A stretch of DNA of 5,064 nucleotides from CAYSIX01 sp964431205 (GTDB lineage Bacteria; Planctomycetota; Phycisphaerae; Phycisphaerales; Phycisphaeraceae). The stretch covers positions 1 to 5,064 of the forward strand of contig CAYSIX010000267.1 of the NCBI GenBank assembly GCA_964431205.1, given 5' to 3'. How positions within the stretch are numbered: position 1 is the stretch's first letter; each line of letters begins with the position of its first letter. Both the position numbers and the translations under genes were made by a program. Under the pieces are notes generated by a model that saw nothing but the letters and a program-made list of their open reading frames with translations, searched no databases and was not told the DNA's origin. Below are positions 1-4,819 of this stretch, piece after piece.

Positions 1-138
1 ATGGGCTTCGGCCCAATCCCCTGTCCGCTTCGGCAAACCGCCCCGTCCGAGGCCCCCATCGCTTTTCCCCCCGCCTCGCCCTATCTTCCATCTCAGACCC
101 CGGGCCCCCTCGCCCCAACCGCTTCCACGAGACTCACC
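1..138 (+). other. Leader upstream of the oxidoreductase gene, no clear promoter
   Basis: This stretch stays open in the frame of the downstream gene but would encode a proline-rich segment with no family resemblance, so I treat it as non-coding leader. It is rich in C and T. I find no convincing -35/-10 pair and no good Shine-Dalgarno sequence before the ATG at 139; the nearest purine run is a short GAGA about ten bases upstream. Positions 2-15 form a 5-bp stem, TGGGC/GCCCA, with a TTCG loop, which could be the remnant of a terminator or leader structure belonging to an unseen upstream gene. The true promoter may lie to the left of the window. Confidence 0.5.
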
Positions 139-1308
139 ATGGCCATCCAATCCATCGGCGTCATCCTCAGCGGCGTCACCGGACGCATGGGCACCAACCA
201 GCACCTGGTCCGCTCCATCCTCGCCATCATCCGACAGGGCGGCATCCGCGTCAGCCCCGAGCTCACCCTCATGCCCGACCCCATCCTCGTCGGCCGCAAC
301 GAGAACAAGCTCCGCGCCCTGGCCCAACGCTACGGGCCCGAGACCCTCGACGAGCCTCTGCCCTACACGACCGACCTCGACCAGGCCCTCGCCGACCCCC
401 GCTACGAGGTCTTCTTCGACTCCTCCGGCACCCTCCAGCGCGCCGGCTTCATCGAACGCGCCGTCGGCGCCGGCAAGTCCATCTATTGCGAAAAACCCAC
501 CGCCGTCTCAACCGACGAGGCCCTGCGCCTCGCCAGACTCTGCGAAGACGCCGGGCTCAAGAACGGCGTCGTCCAGGACAAGCTCTGGCTCCCCGGCCTG
601 CGCAAGCTCCGCATGCTCGGCCAGCAGAACTTCTTCGGACGCGTCCTCTCGGTCCGTGGCGAGTTCGGCTACTGGGTCTTCACCGGCCACGTCCACGACC
701 AGCCCGCCCAACGGCCCTCCTGGAACTACCGCGCCCAGGACGGCGGCGGCATCATGATCGACATGTTCTGCCACTGGCAGTACGTCATCCAGAACCTCTT
801 CGGCCCCATCAAGTCCCTCGTCGCCCACGCCGCCACCGACCTGCCCGAACGCGTCGGCGAGGACGGCCAGCCCTACAAGGCCACCGCCGACGACTCGGCT
901 TACGCCATCTTCCTGCTCGAGAACGGCACCGTCTGTCAGTTCAACAGCTCCTGGTGCACCCGCGTCCGGCGCGACGACCTGCTGACCATCCAGGTCGACG
1001 GGACCGACGGCAGCGCCGTCGCCGGCCTCCGTGAGGCCTGGGTCCAGCACGTCGCCGAGACCCCAAAGCCCGTCTGGAACCCCGACATCCCACAGCCGAT
1101 CCGCTTCTTCGACCATTGGCAGCAGGTCCCCTCCGCCGTCGAGTACGACAACGCGTTCAAGGCCCAGTGGGAGCTGTTCCTGCGACACGTGGCCCTGGAC
1201 GAGCCCTGGCCGTGGACCCTCCGCGAGGGCGCCCGGGGCGTGCAACTGGCCGAGCTGGGCATGCAGAGCTGGCGCGAGCAGCGATGGGTGGACGTGCCGG
1301 CGCTGTGA
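139..1308 (+). CDS. Gfo/Idh/MocA family NAD(P)-dependent oxidoreductase
   Basis: Encodes a 389-residue cytoplasmic dehydrogenase of the Gfo/Idh/MocA family, whose members oxidise or reduce sugars, inositols and related polyols with NAD(P). Seen in the sequence: an N-terminal Rossmann motif G12-V-T-G15-R-M-G18, the family EKP motif at 118-120 with the usual catalytic-site Lys119, and a GGG-I-M-I-D-M-F-C-H segment (202-212) supplying the expected Asp208 and His212. The length is normal for the family. The ATG at 139 is chosen because the Rossmann beta strand begins six residues later; the frame is open back to position 1 but that extension is proline-rich and family-unlike. The GVTGRMG loop resembles the one in dihydrodipicolinate reductase (DapB), but the EKP and D-x3-H motifs point to Gfo/Idh/MocA. 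The substrate cannot be told from sequence. It is convergent with the next gene, so it is not part of that operon. The fold call is secure; the function is only general. Confidence 0.93.
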   Translation: MAIQSIGVILSGVTGRMGTNQHLVRSILAIIRQGGIRVSPELTLMPDPILVGRNENKLRALAQRYGPETLDEPLPYTTDLDQALADPRYEVFFDSSGTLQRAGFIERAVGAGKSIYCEKPTAVSTDEALRLARLCEDAGLKNGVVQDKLWLPGLRKLRMLGQQNFFGRVLSVRGEFGYWVFTGHVHDQPAQRPSWNYRAQDGGGIMIDMFCHWQYVIQNLFGPIKSLVAHAATDLPERVGEDGQPYKATADDSAYAIFLLENGTVCQFNSSWCTRVRRDDLLTIQVDGTDGSAVAGLREAWVQHVAETPKPVWNPDIPQPIRFFDHWQQVPSAVEYDNAFKAQWELFLRHVALDEPWPWTLREGARGVQLAELGMQSWREQRWVDVPAL

Positions 1309-1332
1309 CGCGCGGGGCGTTGCCCCGCCGCT
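1309..1332 (+). repeat. 24-nt hairpin repeat, copy 1
   Basis: A 24-nt unit begins on the base after the oxidoreductase stop codon and is repeated exactly at 1350-1373, 41 bp further on. Its core is a 7-bp perfect stem, GCGGGGC-GTT-GCCCCGC (1312-1328). It resembles a REP-type extragenic palindrome in size and placement, but whether it occurs elsewhere in the genome cannot be seen here. Confidence 0.8.
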
Positions 1333-1369
1333 AAGGTCGGACCTCGGTCCGCGCGGGGCGTTGCCCCGC
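1312..1369 (+). terminator. Tandem hairpins, likely 3' end of the oxidoreductase transcript
   Basis: Two identical 7-bp G+C stems with GTT loops (1312-1328 and 1353-1369) sit directly after the stop codon, separated by a small palindrome AGGTC-G-GACCT (1334-1344). There is no T-tract after either stem, so this is not a textbook intrinsic terminator. It may stabilise the 3' end, assist Rho-dependent ending, or block read-through into the convergent gene. Placement between two converging genes supports a transcript-end role; this is inference. Confidence 0.4.
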
Positions 1370-1373
1370 CGCT
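1350..1373 (+). repeat. 24-nt hairpin repeat, copy 2
   Basis: Exact second copy of the unit at 1309-1332, with the same 7-bp stem (1353-1359 with 1363-1369) and GTT loop. The 17 bases between the copies are also palindromic in part. Confidence 0.8.
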
Positions 1374-1392
1374 GAACACCGGCAGGATCTAC

Positions 1393-1424
1393 AAAAAACA
1401 ACCCCGTGGCGTACCACGGGGTTG
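1393..1424 (-). terminator. Intrinsic terminator of the complete PEP-CTERM gene
   Basis: Read on the minus strand, an 11-bp perfect stem (1424-1414 with 1409-1399) closes a 4-nt loop and is followed at once by six T residues (1398-1393). The arm written on the plus strand is CAACCCCGTGG. No T-run follows on the plus strand, so it acts for the minus-strand gene ending at 1509. The same terminator occurs at 4705-4735. Confidence 0.92.
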
Positions 1425-1753
1425 GTCCGGGTCTTGAATTGTCGCCGCGGAGCGTCGTCCGGTGCGTTACCGCGGCTTGTTTCGCCGCGGTCCACCGGGC
1501 CGCGCGGTTCAGCGGCGCCGACGCAGGGCGGCCAGGCCGCCGAGCATCAGCAGCCCGAGCGTCGCCGGCTCGGGGATCGAGGCGTTCTGCCCGGTGCCGA
1601 AGTTGGTCTGCCATAGGCCCAGATCGAACGCGTCGGTGTCGCCGTCGCCGTCGAAGTCGCCGGACACCGCGGCACTGCCTTCTTGTGTGCCGAACCCCGT
1701 CTGCCAGATGCCCAGGTCGAAGGCGTCCACGTCGCCGTCGAGGTCCGCGTCGC
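1394..1753 (-). repeat. Duplicated C-terminal sorting and terminator cassette, copy 1
   Basis: This segment matches 4705-5064 base for base, offset 3311 bp, except for C at 1427 versus T at 4738 (by-eye alignment). It covers the EF-hand pair, the PEP-CTERM tail, the stop codon, the 3'-UTR hairpin and the terminator of the complete PEP-CTERM gene. The left boundary is the A-tract by the terminator (1393 is A, its counterpart 4704 is C). The right boundary cannot be placed because copy 2 is cut by the window end. No terminal inverted repeats or transposase are associated. Confidence 0.97.
1469..1491 (-). other. 3'-UTR stem-loop before the terminator
   Basis: An 8-bp perfect stem, ACCGCGGC with GCCGCGGT, closes a 7-nt loop (GAAACAA on the minus strand). 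It lies between the stop codon at 1509 and the terminator, and is conserved in copy 2 at 4780-4802. It may protect the mRNA 3' end; no T-tract follows, so it is not itself a standard terminator. Confidence 0.55.
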
Positions 1754-3290
1754 CGGTCACCGTCGATCGGGCGGTCGTGAACGTCCCGTCCGAGGTGAGC
1801 ACGGACAGCGTATTGCCGCCGGGGCCGAACACCTGCAGCCATTCGGTCGCTTCGGGCCGGGGGCTGCTGGTGAAGTCGCGTTGAATGATGTAGACGTTGC
1901 CGGCGGCGTCAAACTCGACGTCCGCGCGGATGTGGTAGCCCGCGGTGTCGCCGTTGAAGACGGTGATCACACCATCGAGCGTCTCGTCAATGTCCGGGAC
2001 GCCGTTCTCATCGAGCGGGACGAGCACGATGCGGCCTCCGTTCAGGAACGGGTTGGTGGTGTCGTCGAGCCGACGGTGTAGCGCGAGCCACTTGCCATCG
2101 GGCGACACGCGGGCCGCGCCCGTATAACGGAACACGTCGTTGATCCCCAGCGAGGGCACCACGCCGAGGTCGTCCTCGAAGCCGTCAAGGTTGTTGTCGA
2201 TAGAGAACTGCTTGGAGTTGAACAGGATGGTGCTGCCGTCGGTGTCGAGGACAACGAGCCCGGACTCGGTTCCGTTGTCGCGCGGCTGGGTGACGTAGAA
2301 CTTCCCGCTGTTCGGATCGCGCCAGACGTCGGCGGAGACGCCGATGTTCAGGTCCAGGATGATGGGTGTGCCGTCGGAGTTGGTGCCGAGGTCGGTCATG
2401 TCGGTGACGAGGGTGGGGGCGACGGAAGAGGGGGCGGAGCCGCCGACGTCCCATCGCCAGACGTGGTTGCCGGTGCCGGACGTGTTGCCCTCAAGGTCCT
2501 CATCCATGGCCCAGACGGTCAGGTCCCCCGTGTCCAGCGAGCCCGAGACGCTGATGGAGCTGACGATCGAGCCGTGGTTCTGAACGCTGTTGGCCAGGCC
2601 GGTGTCGCCGCCGGCGTCGGCCAGCAGCAGGTCGCCGTCGGTCACGTCCGCGTTGGCGTACTTGATCCCACCGATGTTGTCAGACCAGTCGCCGATGTAG
2701 AGCGTGTCATCGGGGCCGATGCCGAGCTTGAACGGCGAGTTGTTGGTCCCGCCGAACTCCAGCCCACCGTTGCGCGCCGCCGCCGGGTCGTTGGCGCTCA
2801 GCCCGCCGAGGTCGGTCTGGTCGGCCTTGAGGATGTACACCCCGTCGCCCATCGTGCGACCGCTGGTGGTCGAGGCGTCACCCCCGTTGGCCACGTAGAT
2901 CCGGCCGAAGTTCTCGCTCGCCGGGTTCTTGTTCACCGCCACGCCGTTGCCGATGCTGAAGTGCGTGTACATGTTCGACGGGTCGCTGATCCGGTTGAGC
3001 GACGGGTCGGCCTCGCTGGCCCACCCGGCTTCGGCGTTGGTCGCCACGCTGATCGTGTAGTCGCTGAACCCCGCCATGCTGAAGCTGTGCTCGCCTCGCG
3101 CCGCGTTGGCGATCACGATCTCGTTGCCCCCGTCCCGACGGATCACCACCCGCACCGCCTCCTCGTTGAGCACAAACGTCACGTCGTCGCCGTCCTGCGT
3201 CACGCCCGAGGGGTACGGTACCGCCGACACGTCACCCACCATCAGACCGGCGGCCAACACCGCGCTTCCCAATCCTATCGCTCGTCTCAT
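1509..3290 (-). CDS. Secreted beta-propeller-like protein with dockerin-type EF hands and PEP-CTERM tail
   Basis: Encodes 593 residues exported across the inner membrane. A signal peptide is visible: MRR, a hydrophobic core, then V-S-A about residue 23. Residues 24-85 look like a small beta-sandwich. Residues 110-490 carry repeated strand motifs typical of NHL/SMP-30-like propellers, for example GRIYVAN (129-135), DDTLYIGDW (194-202), GKFYVTQ (329-335), SPDGKWLAL (396-404) and AAGNVYIIQ (462-470). Next come two dockerin-like calcium loops: Asp514/516/518/525 and Asp545/547/549/556, 31 residues apart. The end is IPEP (572-575), a hydrophobic stretch and RRRR, a classic PEP-CTERM tail recognised by an exosortase (none here). 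The ATG at 3290 has a GGAGG nine bases upstream. The tail and 3' UTR are duplicated at 4820-5064. Ligand or enzymatic role is not recognisable. A DNNLDGFEDD segment (365-374) may be a further calcium site. Confidence 0.93.
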   Translation of the reverse strand: MRRAIGLGSAVLAAGLMVGDVSAVPYPSGVTQDGDDVTFVLNEEAVRVVIRRDGGNEIVIANAARGEHSFSMAGFSDYTISVATNAEAGWASEADPSLNRISDPSNMYTHFSIGNGVAVNKNPASENFGRIYVANGGDASTTSGRTMGDGVYILKADQTDLGGLSANDPAAARNGGLEFGGTNNSPFKLGIGPDDTLYIGDWSDNIGGIKYANADVTDGDLLLADAGGDTGLANSVQNHGSIVSSISVSGSLDTGDLTVWAMDEDLEGNTSGTGNHVWRWDVGGSAPSSVAPTLVTDMTDLGTNSDGTPIILDLNIGVSADVWRDPNSGKFYVTQPRDNGTESGLVVLDTDGSTILFNSKQFSIDNNLDGFEDDLGVVPSLGINDVFRYTGAARVSPDGKWLALHRRLDDTTNPFLNGGRIVLVPLDENGVPDIDETLDGVITVFNGDTAGYHIRADVEFDAAGNVYIIQRDFTSSPRPEATEWLQVFGPGGNTLSVLTSDGTFTTARSTVTGDADLDGDVDAFDLGIWQTGFGTQEGSAAVSGDFDGDGDTDAFDLGLWQTNFGTGQNASIPEPATLGLLMLGGLAALRRRR

Positions 3291-3299
3291 GATTCATTT

Positions 3300-3304
3300 C
3301 CTCC
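3300..3304 (-). promoter_or_regulatory. Ribosome binding site of the complete PEP-CTERM gene
   Basis: On the minus strand GGAGG lies nine bases before the ATG at 3290. This fixes the start: an out-of-frame ATG at 3297-3295 is only two bases from the GGAGG and so is badly spaced. Confidence 0.85.
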
Positions 3305-3336
3305 AGTTGTTGGGTCCATTGCCGTACGTCCGATCC

Positions 3337-3356
3337 TTCATCCCAGGTGAGATGAA
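3337..3356 (-). promoter_or_regulatory. Short dyad upstream of the PEP-CTERM gene
   Basis: TTCATC (3337-3342) and GATGAA (3351-3356) form a perfect 6-bp inverted repeat with an 8-bp spacer, 47-66 bases upstream of the start codon. It could be an operator or a leader hairpin. I found no convincing -35/-10 pair in the 265-bp gap, so its position relative to a promoter is unknown. Confidence 0.25.
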
Positions 3357-3394
3357 CGCTCACACCGACTCGCGGTGACGACACAACGACCTCG

Positions 3395-3423
3395 GCCGAT
3401 CCCGCCCCTCGGGCGAGACCGGC
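3395..3423 (-). terminator. Candidate terminator hairpin after the pseudopilin-like gene
   Basis: In minus-strand RNA, GCCGGTCTCGCCC pairs with GGGCGGGATCGGC across a GAG loop: 13 bp with two G-U wobbles. In plus-strand RNA those two pairs become A-C mismatches, so the structure favours the minus-strand transcript. It lies about 130 bases after the stop at 3556. The following sequence (CGAGGTCGTTGTGTCG) has several T residues but no run, so termination is uncertain; an attenuator or 5'-UTR structure for the PEP-CTERM gene is also possible. Confidence 0.4.
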
Positions 3424-3555
3424 TCACGCGTCACACCACGGTTATCCCTGGCTCCGCGCTCCAAACGGGCCTCTCTCCTCCCTCGAATCGCCCGCGCCAA
3501 CGGGCCCGCGTTCCTCCTCGGCCGACCGACGGCCCCCGCTGCCAAACCCTCCGCC

Positions 3556-4452
3556 TTACGGCGTGTCAAACGGGTTCAGCGGCGCCTCGCCCAGCGGGTC
3601 CCACAGCTTGCCGTACCGTGGCCGCCGACCGTTCGACAGCCGCAGGGCGGGGTTGTAACCGATCACTTCGATGTCGTCGCTGGCGCGCAGCTCGCCGTGA
3701 CCGTCGGCGAACCCGAAGGCTGACGAGCCGTTGTGGTACCACTTGGTCTTGTCGGCCGCGCTGACGCTGTTGTTACCCTCGGGCAGCGGGCTCCAGATGT
3801 TTTCGAAGAACCCGTCGTTCAGACCGGAGTTGAGCTTGCTGGCGCGGGTGCCGGTCATCGATGAGATCAATTCGGGATTCGGCCCCCCTTCATCCACGAG
3901 CACAATCAACTGCGAAGGGGAGCGAAACTTTTCCGCGTAAGGGACGGGGAGCGAGACGCTCGAACCGGCCGCTGTCTCGGTCCGGAAGAATGTAGCGGGA
4001 AAGAAATCCGCGAACTGCGGAGCGCTCACCGGCGCCGCTTCCCACAGGCGGTGGCTTCCAGCATAGCTGAGGCCGGCGCTGTCCTGTGCGAACGGGTCGC
4101 TCGGGCAAGCGTAAGCCTCCACGCCGGGTGAGTACGTGAAGATGCTACCGTTTTCGATGTAGTCCTGATCCACGGGCACCGACTGGGCGTTGCCGTTGGG
4201 CATCCACGACCCCGCGCCGTTCTCCCAGTCCGTGAACTGGAGGGTCGATCGTGCCGGCCACCAGTAATTGTGATCGACGCCGTAGTTCACGAACGCGAGC
4301 GTCAGGTTCTTCATGTTCATCTGGCACTTGACGGCCTGGGCCGACTCACGCGCCTTGCCCAGCGCCGGCAACAGGATCCCGATCAGCAGCGCGATGATGG
4401 AAATGACCACCAGCAGCTCGATCAACGTAAACGCGATTCGTCGAGGAGACAT
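3556..4452 (-). CDS. Pseudopilin-like protein with prepilin N-terminal cleavage domain and H-X9-DG motif
   Basis: Encodes 298 residues of the type IV pilin / type II secretion pseudopilin-like group expanded in planctomycetes. The N-terminus MSPRRIA-FTLIELLVVIS is a prepilin signal: basic leader, expected cleavage after Ala7, Phe8 as mature residue 1 and Glu12 as the conserved +5 acid, followed by a hydrophobic helix to about residue 31. A C43-x2-N46-x2-N49-L segment and a Y-A-C116-P-S-D segment fit the family. Near the end, His240 followed by nine residues and D250-G251 is the H-X9-DG processing-associated motif. The frame is open back to 4623, but that extension covers the promoter and leader, so the ATG at 4452 is chosen. 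No Shine-Dalgarno precedes it. It lies between two PEP-CTERM genes on the same strand with its own promoter. Its role, perhaps surface or secretion structure, is unknown beyond processing by prepilin peptidase. Confidence 0.93.
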   Translation of the reverse strand: MSPRRIAFTLIELLVVISIIALLIGILLPALGKARESAQAVKCQMNMKNLTLAFVNYGVDHNYWWPARSTLQFTDWENGAGSWMPNGNAQSVPVDQDYIENGSIFTYSPGVEAYACPSDPFAQDSAGLSYAGSHRLWEAAPVSAPQFADFFPATFFRTETAAGSSVSLPVPYAEKFRSPSQLIVLVDEGGPNPELISSMTGTRASKLNSGLNDGFFENIWSPLPEGNNSVSAADKTKWYHNGSSAFGFADGHGELRASDDIEVIGYNPALRLSNGRRPRYGKLWDPLGEAPLNPFDTP

Positions 4453-4455
4453 GGC

Positions 4456-4468
4456 TTCGGTTCCCGAA
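4456..4468 (-). promoter_or_regulatory. Start-proximal hairpin, no Shine-Dalgarno
   Basis: On the minus strand TTCGG-GAA-CCGAA forms a 5-bp stem ending three bases before the ATG at 4452. No purine-rich ribosome site is visible nearby. Initiation may be SD-independent, or the small stem could modulate access to the start codon. Short enough to arise by chance. Confidence 0.3.
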
Positions 4469-4496
4469 CGTGAATTAGTTGAGTCTGATCCTAAGG

Positions 4497-4537
4497 GACG
4501 TGGCCGCGTTCGGCCGTTGCCCCCCAACGCACACGTC
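4497..4537 (-). promoter_or_regulatory. Leader RNA element that can fold as a three-way junction
   Basis: Within the predicted 5' leader of the pseudopilin-like gene, the minus strand reads as three nested perfect stems: P1 GACGTG/CACGTC (4537-4532 with 4502-4497), P2 CGTTG/CAACG with a GGGGG loop (4529-4525 with 4519-4515), and P3 GCCG/CGGC with an AACG loop (4514-4511 with 4506-4503). Only two bases (TG, 4531-4530) stay unpaired at the junction. The pairing is symmetric enough to form on either strand; leader location favours the minus one. No known riboswitch class is recognised. Confidence 0.4.
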
Positions 4538-4553
4538 GGCGAACGAGCCTGCG

Positions 4554-4566
4554 TTGACCGGCTCGG
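4554..4566. promoter_or_regulatory. Downstream operator-like element
   Basis: TTGACCGGCTCGG here is the exact reverse complement of CCGAGCCGGTCAA at 4611-4623, with 44 bp between the arms. It falls at about +23 to +35 of the predicted transcript. Its centre is about 53 bp, near five helical turns, from the centre of the promoter palindrome, which would suit a repressor bound at two sites. The binding protein is unknown. Alternatively the two arms simply pair in DNA, or this is half of a decayed site. Confidence 0.45.
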
Positions 4567-4594
4567 AACATTTAGTACCAACGACGTTAAGATC

Positions 4595-4623
4595 AGAATA
4601 CTCAGGTTGACCGAGCCGGTCAA
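4595..4623 (-). promoter_or_regulatory. Sigma70-type promoter of the pseudopilin-like gene
   Basis: On the minus strand TTGACC (4623-4618, five of six consensus bases) is followed after exactly 17 bp by TATTCT (4600-4595, four of six). Transcription would begin near 4588, giving a 5' leader of roughly 135 bases before the ATG at 4452. This spacing and match stand out in such G+C-rich DNA. The box sequence also argues against an upstream start for the gene. Confidence 0.72.
4607..4623. promoter_or_regulatory. Palindrome over the -35 box (candidate operator)
   Basis: TTGACCGAGCCGGTCAA has perfect 6-bp arms (TTGACC/GGTCAA) around a 5-bp centre and contains the whole -35 hexamer plus part of the spacer. 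A dimeric factor bound here would compete with RNA polymerase. Thirteen bases of it recur inverted at 4554-4566. No regulator gene is in the window. Confidence 0.55.
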
Positions 4624-4704
4624 GACTCATCCACCGCCGGCGCCGAGCAACAGCAGGGCACGCGTCAGGCCTCTCTCTGGACCCCGGGTTGGCGTACGAC
4701 AACC

Positions 4705-4735
4705 AAAAACAACCCCGTGGCGTACCACGGGGTTG
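4705..4735 (-). terminator. Intrinsic terminator of the partial PEP-CTERM gene
   Basis: Same 11-bp stem and 4-nt loop as at 1399-1424 (here 4710-4735), followed on the minus strand by five T residues (4709-4705). It separates the incoming gene from the promoter at 4595-4623, so the pseudopilin-like gene is probably transcribed on its own. Confidence 0.92.
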
Positions 4736-4779
4736 GTTCGGGTCTTGAATTGTCGCCGCGGAGCGTCGTCCGGTGCGTT

Positions 4780-4802
4780 ACCGCGGCTTGTTTCGCCGCG
4801 GT
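4780..4802 (-). other. 3'-UTR stem-loop, second copy
   Basis: Identical to the 8-bp stem-loop at 1469-1491 and placed the same way between stop codon and terminator. Because the whole segment is duplicated, its conservation is not independent evidence of function. Confidence 0.5.
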
Positions 4803-4819
4803 CCACCGGGCCGCGCGGT

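Noticed and set aside
2..15. TGGGC-TTCG-GCCCA hairpin at the window edge as a terminator
   Set aside because: Only a 5-bp stem without a T-tract, and the gene it would serve is outside the window; kept as a remark under the leader entry only.
1..138. N-terminal extension of the oxidoreductase to the ATG at position 1
   Set aside because: The extra 46 residues are proline-rich with no hydrophobic or signal character, and the Rossmann fold begins naturally just after the ATG at 139.
1394..1753. Insertion sequence or other transposon as the source of the duplicated segment
   Set aside because: There is no transposase, no terminal inverted repeat and no target-site duplication at the visible edge, and the repeat is mostly coding sequence in frame with its host gene.
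1620..1760. CRISPR-like or tandem DNA repeats suggested by the recurring GTCGCCGTCG pattern
   Set aside because: The pattern comes from Asp-Gly codons of the two EF-hand loops spaced 31 codons apart; there are no conserved repeats with unique spacers.
508..1842. Long minus-strand open frame of 444 codons
   Set aside because: It runs antisense through the oxidoreductase, across two terminators and into the PEP-CTERM 3' end. Its translation is low-complexity (Arg, Gly, Val, Asp rich) and has no family motif; it is a shadow of high G+C third positions.
2463..3350. Plus-strand open frame of 295 codons opposite the PEP-CTERM gene
   Set aside because: Composition is repetitive Val/Arg/Gly/His and mirrors the opposite strand, which has a signal peptide, ribosome site, domain repeats and a sorting tail.
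4453..4623. N-terminal extension of the pseudopilin-like gene by 57 codons
   Set aside because: It would begin with the TTG of the -35 box and would put 64 residues before the prepilin cleavage site, where a short basic leader is the rule. The ATG at 4452 gives a normal leader of seven residues.
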